Assembly (NCBI RefSeq): GCF_001540865.1
Contig: NC_033637.1
Coordinates: 5,911,737-5,975,736 of the forward strand
Direction: 5' to 3'
DNA from: Ananas comosus
Taxonomy: Eukaryota > Streptophyta > Magnoliopsida > Poales > Bromeliaceae
Length of the DNA: 64,000 nucleotides
Each line of letters begins with the position of its first letter. Position 1 is the first letter of the stretch. The translations under genes and the position numbers were made by a program. Of the stretch, positions 10,417 to 20,682 are shown piece after piece. Below the pieces are notes generated by a model. It was not told where the DNA came from. It ran no database searches and saw only the letters and a program-made list of their open reading frames with translations.

Positions 10417-11538
10417 TGTGAGACCCCAGATAGTCCTATATATAAGATATAATAGGGCTAAAACTCTTAACCCGGCTTGAGCATTTTGGGTGGTGGTTAG
10501 ACCCAAGAGGTTAAGAGAGTTAAGCGTGCTAGGACGGGAGTAGTCCTAGGATGGGTGACCCCCTGGGAAGTCGGGGCGTCACAGATGGTATCAGAGCCAA
10601 TTACCAGCCGGAAGTGTGAGATGAGTCTCGGCTGAGCCAGGGTCTGGATGACGGGCTAGCGAGATGAGTCTCACATCGCCTGGTACTTGTGAGTCTGAGC
10701 CTGACGAGGACGTCAGGGCTTAAAGGAGGGGAGATAGTGAGACCCCAGATAGTCCTATATATAAGATATAATAGGGCTAAAACTCTTAACCCGGCTTAAG
10801 CATTTTGGGTGGTGGCTAGACCCAAGAGGTTAAGAGAGTTAAGCGTGCTAGGACGGGAGTAGTCCTAGGATGGGTGACCCCCTGGGAAGTCGGGGCGTCA
10901 CAGATGGTATCAGAGCCAATTACCAGCCGGAAGTGTGAGATGAGTCTCGGCTGAGCCAGGGTCTGGATGACGGGCTAGCGAGATGAGTCTCACATCGCCT
11001 GGTACTTGTGAGTCTGAGCCTGACGAGGACGTCAGGGCTTAAAGGAGGGGAGATTGTGAGACCCCAGATAGTCCTATATATGAGATATAATAGGGCTAAA
11101 CTCTTAACCCGGCTTAAGCATTTTGGGTGGTGGCAAGGCCCAAGAGGTTAAGAGAGTTAAGCGTGCTAGGACGGGAGTAGTCCTAGGATGGGTGACCCCC
11201 TGGGAAGTTGGGGCGTCACAGATGGTATCAGAGCCAATTACCAGCCGGAAGTGTGAGATGAGTCTCGGCTGAGCCAGGGTCTGGATGACGGGCTAGCGAG
11301 ACGAGTCTCACATCGCCTGGTACTTGTGAGTCTGAGCCTGACGAGGACGTCAGGGCTTAAAGGAGGGGAGATTGTGAGACCCCAGATAGTCCTATATATG
11401 AGATATAATAGGGCTAAACTCTTAACCCGGCTTAAGCATTTTGGGTGGTGGCAAGGCCCAAGAGGTTAAGAGAGTTAAGCGTGCTAGGATGGGAGTAGTC
11501 CTAGGATGGGTGACCCCCTGGGAAGTTGGGGCGTCACA
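10417..11538 (+). mobile_element. Cassandra-type TRIM multimer (4 LTRs, 3 internal domains)
   Basis: LTRs at 10417-10583, 10736-10902, 11055-11220 and 11373-11538, each about 166 bp, TGTGAGACCCC...GTCACA (the second begins with a mutated AG). Each of the first three is followed by TGGTATCAGAGCC and an internal domain of about 150 bp ending in a purine tract (AAAGGAGGGGAGAT). Every LTR contains the 3' half of a plant 5S rRNA sequence, the hallmark of Cassandra. The whole unit has one target-site duplication, TAGAC (10412-10416 and 11539-11543). LTRs 1-2 resemble each other, as do LTRs 3-4. It is non-coding and needs enzymes from other elements. It is nested in LTR A. Confidence 0.95.
10519..10572 (+). 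promoter_or_regulatory. 5S rRNA-derived internal promoter in Cassandra LTR 1
   Basis: Contains GTTAAGCGTGCT (box A of 5S genes), GGACGGGAGTAG (intermediate element region) and AGGATGGGTGACC (box C), in the order and spacing of plant 5S rRNA. Only the 3' half of 5S is present, so this is a promoter-bearing fragment and not a ribosomal gene. The same block occurs in the other Cassandra LTRs. Confidence 0.9.
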
Positions 11539-11713
11539 TAGACTTCAAGAGAAATCCGTGGAGCCCAATTTGACAGATTTTGGTTGAGGTTAGCTTGGTC
11601 GATTTTGGGTTTTTCTTTACTGCTAATGTTTTGGTCCTGAATTTGAGTTTCTTTGGTTGTTATGGACCAATTCGTTGAGAGAGCTGGAATATCGGCCAGT
11701 GATGAAAGTTATG

Positions 11714-12917
11714 GAACCCGAGGATCTAAAAGGTGAAAACACCTAGAGGGGGGTGAATAGGTGTAAACGGTAAAAATCACTAAACTCGATGCAAATATAA
11801 TATAAATGCGGAAAATAAAATCAGCACACCGAGAATTAACGTGGGAAAACTCCAAACCGGAGAGAAAAACCCACGGGACCGATCACACAAAGAAATCCAC
11901 TAAGAAAACATGAGTACAAGTAATTTACCAAAAATACAAGACTCAAAATACCGAATCCTTGTTATGGATTATCTTTGCCAGTCCTTGATCGCTTGGAATC
12001 CACCAACCGATCACACTGCAAGTCCTTGCAGCCACACACGCCTCGATTCCACGAAACGCCCACCAAATCCACGGTCTTCACGCGAGATCCACGCCCTAAT
12101 GCTCCATCCGAAGCTCGTAGGGATTTAACAATTTGTGGTGATTTAAGATCTTTGAAAGCACATATAATATTAGGAGAAACCCAAATTAAAACATCACCAA
12201 TTTGATCCTTAAAGAAGATTTGAATAAAGATCAAAGAATCAAATCGGTGCACTAAAGCCTGATGTTTAAAACATAGCTCGAAACTCCGAATCAAGCCGTT
12301 AGAGTTTTTAAAAGGTTATCTCGCTCAACTCCTGTCATATGGAGATCCTCATATCATATTTATAGATTTAGAAGACTTCTAGATAGACTAGGATTCCGAA
12401 AACTCAATTTCAAAAACTGACGACGGTCTCAGGGTCCAGTCCTCCCGAGGAGACCGGTCCTTGGGGGACCGGTCCTCCAAGGTGAAGTCCGGTCCTTCGC
12501 TGCGTAGCTGTAAAAGCATGCGTGCGGGGACCGGTCCTCAATTCAGAGACCGGTCTCTCTCTGCGCAACAAGAATAACCACCTACGAGAACCAGTCCTCA
12601 AGATCAGAGACCGGTCTCCCAAAACTTCTACGCAGAGAAGCTTGATGGGTCCGGTCCCTCTGAACAAGGACCGGTCCCTGACCCCTAAGATTTTTTGAAA
12701 ACTTTAGTTTGATCAAAAAATAGAAACCAAGTCTTCTAAACACCTTTTAACAATAAAACCTCACCACAAATTATTTATAATCATACCAGAGATCCCAAGG
12801 GTCTTTGATCGTCAAACTCCAATTCTTTCTTCAACCTTCGTCTTCTAAACCTTCGAGACTCCGTCCAAAACTCCACAAAAGTCGCCAACTTAATAAAATC
12901 CTTAACAAGTGAAAGTT
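11714..12917. mobile_element. Unclassified 1.2-kb insertion inside LTR A
   Basis: GAAAGTT occurs on both sides (about 11706-11712 and 12911-12917) and could be the target duplication, but the termini are not the usual TG...CA. Near the left end is the plant repeat hallmark CACCTAGAGGGGGGTGAATA. No credible protein is found. It carries a cluster of ACCGGT palindromes (next entry). Confidence 0.55.
12437..12680. repeat. ACCGGTCC palindrome cluster
   Basis: About ten copies or near copies of (G/A)GACCGGTC(C/T) in about 240 bp, for example GGGGACCGGTCCTC and AGAGACCGGTCTC. The core ACCGGT is self-complementary and is also the core of the TGTACCGGTACA clusters in the neighbouring LTR family. Confidence 0.8.
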
Positions 12918-14887
12918 GTGTCACTATTTTCCTACTGATTTGGAGGGTGTTCATTATCTGAATTGAGAATTTGGGGATTGATAGGTGAGTTTTGACATTG
13001 GAGTTGTTGGTTTAAGCTTAAGTGTTGAAATTTGGGGTTATTGATACAACTTTGATACTTTTGTATTCAGATCTTCGGAGGATATTGAGTTTGGACTAGA
13101 GGGTGATATTCCATCTTGGTTTACTAGTTTTGGGATCTTGCTACACCTGATTTGAGATTGGAAATGTGAAGTTAGCATTGTAATTGAGCCAATTTAAGCT
13201 TAGGTGCTGAAATTAGGTGGATTTTGATGGATTTTGATAGATTTTGGTGTTAGATCCTTCTAGTATCTTAGTTGCTGGTTGTGGGTGATTTCGGCTGAGG
13301 CTTCAAGCCATTCGGACCTTCTTGCTGCTGTGGAGTTGCGCGAAGGTAGGTTAATCATCGGTTTTGCCTCCTAAGCATCGCATAGTAGACATGTATAGTT
13401 CAGCTTTTGTATATCATGTTTTAGCTCGAATTTATTAATTAGCATGTTAAATGAAATCTGAATTTGGAGCGTGCTGTAGTAATTAAATAAATATACATAT
13501 TGGACTTGAAAGTTGACTTAGGAGAAAACTAGCGATTTGACCTGTCATATGTTTCTACTACCTGATTTAGCTCTAGGAGCCGTAGTTGGTTTGTATCACC
13601 GCAGTTTCAGCGCAGTGGATACTCGGGGTAGTTTAGAATACATTTACGCTCGTGCGGGATGCCGAGCTTGGGTAATATTCAACTGTAGATTCTACACAGT
13701 CTTTTCTATAAACTATCGGTTAGCTCCTTAAGCTTTTGTGCTTCGTATCCCCGCTGTTAGTGTGCATTTGATACACAGATAGCTTCTGAAGCTGTCGCGG
13801 ATAGTATCCACACTGTTGTGTGCATTTGATACGCTGAAAGCTTAGGAGCTGTAGTTGATCTGTATCACCGCAGTTTGTTGGCAGTAGATATCCGGGATAG
13901 TGTAGAATGCAGTTATGCTCTTGCGGAGATGCCGAGCTTATTTTTACAGCAGTGTCTAGGCTGTTTCGGACTGTCGGGTGCCGTCAGGGTTGACGGTGGA
14001 CCCGGATTGCGGGTTTTGCATCAGATTGTGCCGAGAGCACGTGAGTTTTGGTTGTTAGACCAGTTGGACCCTGTTTACTTGATTATAACCTGTGAGAGCT
14101 TGATTGAGCTCAGTAGAGATACGCTTGCATACTCGGTTGGGTAGCGCCCACGAGTGCCACTCCGGAGTCGGGCTTTGTGCGTTTGCGTTGTGTAGTGTCC
14201 TGGTTGGACTTGCTCTCCACGGACTGATTAATGTGGAGGTAGCATTTAGGATTCGACAGGCGAGACGGGTGCGTTCACAGTCCCTGGGACAGGTGTGTTC
14301 ACAGTCCCTATGGATTTGGGTTTGAGGTTGCATTACTCTACAGATAGTAGTGTTGGTTCATGATAGGATAGTGGCATATAACTGTAGATTTGTTCCAACT
14401 TTCTTTTCTATCACTGAGCATAGATCTGTAGACTTAATGGATGAGCCGATGAGTTTGAGGGCGGTACCCACTGAGGACTGCTTCTTTTGCAGTAGTTCTC
14501 ACGCCCAGTTGTTACCCCTATTTTTGCAGAGCCATTGCCTTCGGCTGCTGCTGTTATTGATTCAGATCGTGGCAAGGGCGTCGCGAGTTAGAGCCCTTCC
14601 AGACGAGCCAGAGCTAGAGGAATACCAGCTATAGGTAGTTATAGTTTTTGGTTCTTTACATACTGATATTGTACCTCGCTGGAACGAGTGTCTTTGTACA
14701 AGGATGATATGTATGATCGAACCACTGTTTTATATATGGTTTAGTTTCCTAGCAGCTCTATACTACTGTTTGTAGTATTGTTTGATTACAAGTACTTTTA
14801 CTGTTTCGCTTCGTATATAGAAAAATTCCTATGTATACGGCGGGTCTATTAGCGTGCCCGGGGAAACGAGTAATCCGGGGCATGACA

Positions 14888-15139
14888 TAGGTAAAGAGCA
14901 AAATTCAACCATGCGCTTTATTATTTATGAATTGGTGTGCAAAATAATTTACATTTACATATTGATATGAAAAATAAAATGAAACAAAATGTGAACTCAA
15001 ATTGATACGAAAAATTACAAATGACATTAATATTTAAGCATATAATGAGATCAACTAAACTTCCATATTTGACACAAATTAAAGTAAGCACACGTATATG
15101 AGAGACATACCAATTTTCAAGATTCAAATATATATAGAT
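14888..15139. other. Short host spacer between LTR copies A and B
   Basis: About 250 bp of AT-rich non-coding sequence lying between the TAGGT duplication of A and the TAGAT duplication (15135-15139) of B. Nothing recognisable. Confidence 0.6.
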
Positions 15140-16713
15140 TGTCACGCCCCGGATTACACGTTCTCCGGGCAAGCCGACAAATCCGACGTACACAAAGAAA
15201 TTTTCTCTGTATACGAAGCGTAGCTGTAGCTGTAACATATACAAGACTACAACCAGTAGTATGGAGCTGCTCAAAAAAACTGGTATAAACAGGAACAAGT
15301 TTCATATACATACATACATCCAGGTATACAAAAAGCTCGCCCAGCGAGATACAACGAGTATGTATAAGAAACTCAAAAACTAGCACTACCTACAGCTGGT
15401 AACCTCTAGAACAGCAGCAACTGGGAAGGTCTCTAACTGGCAACGCCCTTGCCACGATCAGTCTCCGAGGAAGTAGCAGCTGGAACGGCAGGCTCTGCAA
15501 AAAATAGGATAACAACTGGGCGTGAGAACTACTGTAAAAATAAGTAGTCCTCAGTGGGTACCGCCCTCAACATCGTCGGTCCACCCACCAAGTCTACAGA
15601 AGGAAGCAAAGATAGTAGGAAAAGCTGGAAGAAATCTACAGCTAAATGCCACTACACTATCCTGCTCTACACTAACCAACTATAATAAAAGTCAATCCTG
15701 ACCCAATCTCACTAGGAACTGTAAGTATACCCGTCCCTGGGACTATGAACACACATGTCCCGCCCGGTTGTGACTATACAGCTACCTCCACGCTAAGCAG
15801 TCAGTGGAGAGCGAGTCCAACCTGCACGAACGACACCAACGCAAAAGTACAGCGCCCGCATCCGGAGTGCCACTCGTGGGAGTTACCCAACCGAGTATGC
15901 AAGCATATCTCTGTCGAGCTTAATCAGGCTCTCACAAGCCAAAGTCAAGTGAATCAGGTCCAACTAGTCTAACAACCAATAGGTCACATGCCCTCGGCAC
16001 AATCTGATGCTAAAACGGCGATATGGGTCCACCGTCAACCCCGACGACACCCATCAGTTCGGAACAATCTGAACGCTACTATAAAAATACACTCGGCATC
16101 CTAGCACGAACGTAATTGAAATCTAAACTATCTGGGGTATCCACCACGACGATACTGTGGCGATACAAAATAGCAACGGCTCCTAAAGGTAAATCAGGTA
16201 GTTTAAACATATGACAGGTCATAATCGCAGTTTTCTCCTAAGTCATATCCAAGTCCAACATATGCAAGTAGATAGTCACGGTATTAAGCTTCGATTCAAA
16301 TTCTACATGTAAATATGCCAAAATTCATGAACGGAGCAATCTCTATCAACGAATCAACACAACAATAATACATGTCGACAATCTATATACTTAGAAGATA
16401 AACCGACGATTAACCCACCTCAATAGCTAAACCCAATCCTGCGCGACGTCGGGAACGGCGGAATCGCACCCTTGCCCGGCCTCCTCGCGACGCTACGACG
16501 ACAAACGTACACTCGAACGGCACCGCGGCGCGACGTCGACGACGATCCACACCACCCGAGCTCCAACGACAACCGGTCCTAGCTAGAGAGAGAGATGAGA
16601 AGAAGAACAATATAATCTCTCTCTCTCAGCTCTACACATGCCTAAATAGAGAGGGAGGGGATGAGTAACATGAGCGAGGTGAAAAAAGACCAAAAAGTCC
16701 TCTTACCTACCCA

Positions 16714-16866
16714 TGTAACGACCCAGCCCACTAGCAATAATAACTCGTTGGGCCCAACAACCGGCCCAAAATGCTTAAGCCCAGTTATTATTACTAGTGT
16801 CTAAGTCTCTTATAAACCCAATGACAACCCCATTTCTATTCGATGTGGGATTATTGGGGTGTCACA
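16714..16866 (-). mobile_element. Solo LTR of a 5S-less TRIM (nested in LTR B)
   Basis: On the minus strand it reads TGTGACACCCCAATAATCCC...GGTCGTTACA, matching the LTRs at 20683 and 22999. Target duplication ACCCA at 16709-16713 and 16867-16871. 153 bp. It contains a TATAAG box and the shared block GGGCTTAAGCATTTTGGG but no 5S sequence. Confidence 0.92.
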
Positions 16867-16873
16867 ACCCAGG

Positions 16874-17017
16874 TGTACCGGTACACGAGTAGTTGTACCG
16901 GTACAAATGGCAACCCGAGAGCAGCTGTGCGAAAACAGGCGAAATGTACCGGTACACATCCGATGTTGTACCGGTACAGAAAGTGTACCGGTACACCTCT
17001 GATGTTGTACCGGTACA
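16874..17017. repeat. Six perfect TGTACCGGTACA palindromes
   Basis: The 12-bp self-complementary word starts at 16874, 16894, 16945, 16967, 16984 and 17006, all perfect, within 144 bp near the 3' end of LTR B. Equivalent clusters: copy C at 40148, 40220 and 40242, and copy F at 27252 and 27273, each with degenerate neighbours. Clustering near one end suggests a protein-binding array, possibly a promoter or enhancer; that function is inference. Confidence 0.95.
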
Positions 17018-17559
17018 ACAAGCATGAAATCTGCAATTTACAGATTCTAATGCTAACTTCTACTCTCGCGTCCCCACTGAGTCCGTTTTGCGTCTATTTC
17101 GCGCCAACGCGACTCGGACTTGTCCCGACACCCTCACGACGTGTCGACAAGTCTCTACTGCTGTACACTAGGGATGCCACATAGATGTTGGTCTTTAAGA
17201 AAATATGAAGGAAAAAAAAATTTTGTTGCATGAAGATGAAAAGTACCTGCTCCAATAATAGTATAGATAAATTGTTAGATAAGTGAAATGATAAATATCA
17301 TAATATTAGTGAAATTTTTCAGAAAAAGATCTAAATTTATTTAAAAAATAAAATGACAGAGTTGAATTGTTAAAAAATTATAATTTTTGAAATAACATAA
17401 AGAAAAATAAACCGCTTATATTATAGAGAACCACCAGTTGAGAGAATTGAGTTGAAATTTCACTAAGCACCATAAATTGACTTAGTTCTCCGCTTATAAT
17501 CCTAAATTTTATTTTTTAATGTAAGTGAACAATATATATAAAAAAAATAATAAGGTTAT

Positions 17560-19293
17560 TGGTTAACTTACTTATTTTTGAACTCTAATATTTCTGATAT
17601 ATCAGTGTTGATCATCATCTTAGTTGCATAAAGAGAGTTTGATATACTACGTTGACCTATGTTGCCCATAGATATACAATAATTAGTATAATTAGTAAGA
17701 ATATAATAATATCTAAAGTTTGAATAAATGAGATAGCTGCAAAGTCTTTTATCTTGCACCATTGCATTATAATTATGACAGGACCTTCATCTCCTATTTG
17801 TCTATAAGTATGAAGTTTTTCAGCAAACCTTCTCCACAATGTGTAACCCAGCTTCTTGTTGCTATAAGTTTTACAGAAAAAAAGTACTAAATGACCAAAA
17901 GATAATAAAAAGAAGTATTAAAGAGTTGCTATCCTACTTAAAAAATATATATATACATATATATAAATTATATATACAAATTAAAAGGACCATTGTACTA
18001 CAAATGCTACTTATAAAACAATTCATTTTATATCATATATATGCCTACTTGTTTTTGGTTTATATTTAATTAGATAGATAATTTTTATATTTATATTTAT
18101 ATTAGCAAGAAAACTCCAAGAACATAAAGTACCGTTATTTAAGATGTAGACATGAGTGTCGTATTATAAAGTTATCAAATTGATAAATACAATATACTTT
18201 TGTTTTGGATAAAACTGTCAATCTAGTTATTACTTTATAATAATAAACAGCTAACTGAACAAAAACATATAAACATTCAAAAGATATATTTATAATTATG
18301 AACACCTACTTGTCATCCTCAAGTAGAATCATAATTTTTTTTGTTACTTTACCGTCCTTGCAGCTTTCTTCCGTTCTACTAATTCCAGAAAGCTTCCCAA
18401 TGACATCTGATAAATTAGAAAAATAAAATGTAAGAATTAATATAATAGGTACACATATTAAAAATTAAATTTTAAAAATCAAATATTTGATACATGTAAC
18501 AACTCTTACCTACTAAATATTTGTCATCAGCGACATTAGCAAGTATTTCATCAAAAGGAGTAAATATAAATGCATACTTTGATATTGTCAAAATATCTTC
18601 CATCTCACGTACAACCGTAGAATATTGAAAATTGATTTTGTAAGGATATTTAGTGGTCTTGTAGGAGCCACTGCTCTGCCCCACTCCAAACTGACTGATT
18701 ACATAAACTTTTTATTCGGTAAAAAGGCCTTTAAATTTGTTTAAGAAAGCTTTTCTTACCGTTGCATGTATCATATCTCTCTAAAATAGAAAATAAACCA
18801 ATTATGTAGTATCTTTTATTAAAAACAAATCAAGTAATATTTCAGCAAATAAAAGTTGTAACATCCTAAAAATTATAAGTACTCTCAAGTCATCATCACC
18901 CATTTGACGTGCATCATGTAACATATGCCTTCAATAGAAATAATGGTTTTCACCAAATATCATAATACAGTAAGTTTATATGCATGTAGGGACTCATGTT
19001 ACATGTAATTCATTCACAAAATATTTGGGTCATATCTTTTGTTAGTGAAAAATCAAAAAAGAATGAAAAACTAAGTAGCGATAGTAGGTTTTTATATTAC
19101 ATGAAAACGTATGTTCAATTTGAAAATAACAGTCGTATCTTACATTTTGATCAGAAAGAACTAAATCTAGGCTATTCACCACCTCTGGACGATGAAATTC
19201 AGACATAGTATATAGACAAATCACTCTGACTTTGATCTTCTATTTGTCTCCAAGAGGAGTGATGTCACTTATAGAATCAAACCCAAGTGTCAT
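17560..19293 (-). pseudogene. RPA1-like (DUF223/OB-fold) gene, broken; host paralogue or Helitron-borne
   Basis: On the minus strand several exon-like pieces read as replication protein A 70-kDa-like OB folds. Near 19293-19144: ...SISDITPLGDK (stop) KIKVRVICLY, ending at a GT donor. 18780-18510: RDMIHATVRKAFLNKF, then an in-frame TAA, then KVYVISQFGVG...FTPFDEILANVADDKYLV. 18406 to about 18312: DVIGKLSGI...KIMILLEDDK, joined in phase by GT-AG sites. Further pieces are near 17840-17690 (LWRRFAEKLHTYRQIGDEGP) and 17645-17565 (SLYATKMMINTDISEI). Two in-frame stops (TAG near 19240; TAA in the second exon) mark it as decayed. RPA1-like genes are amplified in plants and are also carried by Helitrons; no Helitron terminus was identified. 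Confidence 0.75.
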
Positions 19294-19489
19294 ATCCTGA
19301 GAACTAAGAAAAAAAGTTAATACTTGCTTTGTATTTAAGTAATAAAATGAAAATAATATGTTCTATTTTAAAGCATCAATATCTAAGAACTAAGAAAAAC
19401 TGCTCAATAGATACTTAACTGAAATGTGCTGAATAATATTAAAACAAAGAGAAAATTACAGAAGGAGTGATAGTAGGGAAGTGGCATGT

Positions 19490-20450
19490 AATATTAATTG
19501 TATATATAATTATAATTTGATTTAATAGTGTTTAATAGTGTTTCCTAATAAAATTCTATTTAATTGTATATATAATTATATTTAATTGGTATAATTTGAT
19601 TTAATAGTGTTTTCTAATAAAATTCTATTTTTATTAGATCTAATTGCTATATTTGAGTTTGACATGTAGCAAGCATATAGAAAGATGCATGATAAACATT
19701 TAATTTGATTTAATTTGATTTAATCGTGTATATAATTATAATTTTATTTAATAGTGTTTAATAGTGTTTCCTAATAAAATTCTAGTTAATTGTATATATA
19801 ATTATAGTTTGATTTAATAGTGTTTAATAGTGTTTCCTAATAAAATTCTAGTTAATTGTATATATAATTATAATTTGATTTAATAGTGTTTAATAGTGTT
19901 TCCTAATAAAATTCTAGTTAATTGTATATATAATTATATTTAATTGGTATAATTTGATTTAATTTGATTTAATAGTGTTTCCTAATAAATAACCTATTCT
20001 ATATTTGTAGTGTTTCCGAATAAAATTCTAATTGGTATATTTTGATTTAATAGTGTTTTCTAATAAAATTCTATTTTTAACCATCTAATTGCTATATTTG
20101 AGTTTGACATGTGGCAAGCATATAGAAAGATGCATGATAAATATTTAATTTGCTTTAATTTAATTTAATTGTACATATAATTATAATTGTTTAATAGTAT
20201 TTAATAGTGTTTCCTAATAAAATTCTAGTTAATTGTATATATAATTATATTTAATTGGTATAATTTGATTTAATTTGATTTAATAGTGTTTTCTAATAAA
20301 ATTGATATTCTATATTTGTAGTGTTTCCTAATAAAATTCTAGTTAATTGTATATATAATTATATTTAATTGGTATAGTTTGATTTAATTTGATTTAATAG
20401 TGTTTCCTAATAAAATTGTTATTCTATATTTGAGTTTGACACGTGGCAAG
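19490..20450. repeat. AT-rich minisatellite, unit about 65 bp
   Basis: Degenerate tandem copies built on TTGTATATATAATTATA, TTTGATTTAATAGTGTT and CCTAATAAAATTCTAG. A longer interspersed word (GAGTTTGACATGTGGCAAGC) recurs about every 350-450 bp (near 19658, 20101 and 20431), suggesting a higher-order unit. No coding. Confidence 0.85.
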
Positions 20451-20682
20451 CATATAGAAAGACACGTATCAGTTTTACACCATATATTCTACTTTGGTAT
20501 ATAGTAAATAGATTATTTTGTAAAAAAAAAGTGTGTAATAGTGAATATCCATTAGAATAATAATTTATCTTAAGTATGCTTATCAATAATGCAGCAATAC
20601 GCTTGCAAGTTTGGATTATGATAGGATCATTTGTTTGGAAAAATGGGTTGGGCAGAGTGTTTTTGTTGTTGGATGGAAGAAG

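Larger units (their letters stand above)
9686..14887 (-). mobile_element. Long LTR-like insertion A (TGTCACGCCCC family), minus, with nested inserts
   Basis: Read on the minus strand it starts TGTCATGCCCCGGATTAC and ends CTACA; it is flanked by the 5-bp duplication TAGGT (9681-9685 and 14888-14892). After removing the nested Cassandra multimer and the insert at about 11714-12917, some 2.8 kb remain. No gag or pol is seen, so it behaves as a solo LTR of a long-LTR family, probably gypsy. It shares segments with copies B (15140), F (25077), C (38184), D (54605) and E (58492). At the end where B, C and F carry TGTACCGGTACA clusters, this copy has TTTAGGGCGCCCAGA repeats (about 9843-10115). Confidence 0.85.
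15140..17181 (+). mobile_element. Long LTR-like insertion B (TGTCACGCCCC family)
   Basis: Starts TGTCACGCCCCGGATTACAC and ends GGATGCCACA, with the duplication TAGAT at 15135-15139 and 17182-17186. It holds a nested solo TRIM LTR (16714-16866); without it the copy is about 1.9 kb. No gag/pol. Its order of conserved blocks matches copy C (38184-40417), including CT-rich and CACGACGTCG-like stretches near 16430-16560 and a palindrome cluster near the 3' end. Interpreted as a solo LTR. Confidence 0.88.

Noticed and set aside
10519..10572. A genuine 5S rRNA gene.
   Set aside because: Only the 3' half of 5S is present, inside LTRs followed by a tRNA primer site. This is the Cassandra signature; no complete 5S unit is seen.
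16410..16610. Arg-rich frame in LTR B and similar frames in the other long LTRs.
   Set aside because: They fall in GC-rich LTR segments, are not conserved as proteins between copies B, C and E, and lack domains.
16874..17017. A gene product suggested by the repeated Val-Pro-Val/Tyr-Arg-Tyr peptides.
   Set aside because: They are just the translation of the TGTACCGGTACA DNA palindrome in different frames and strands.
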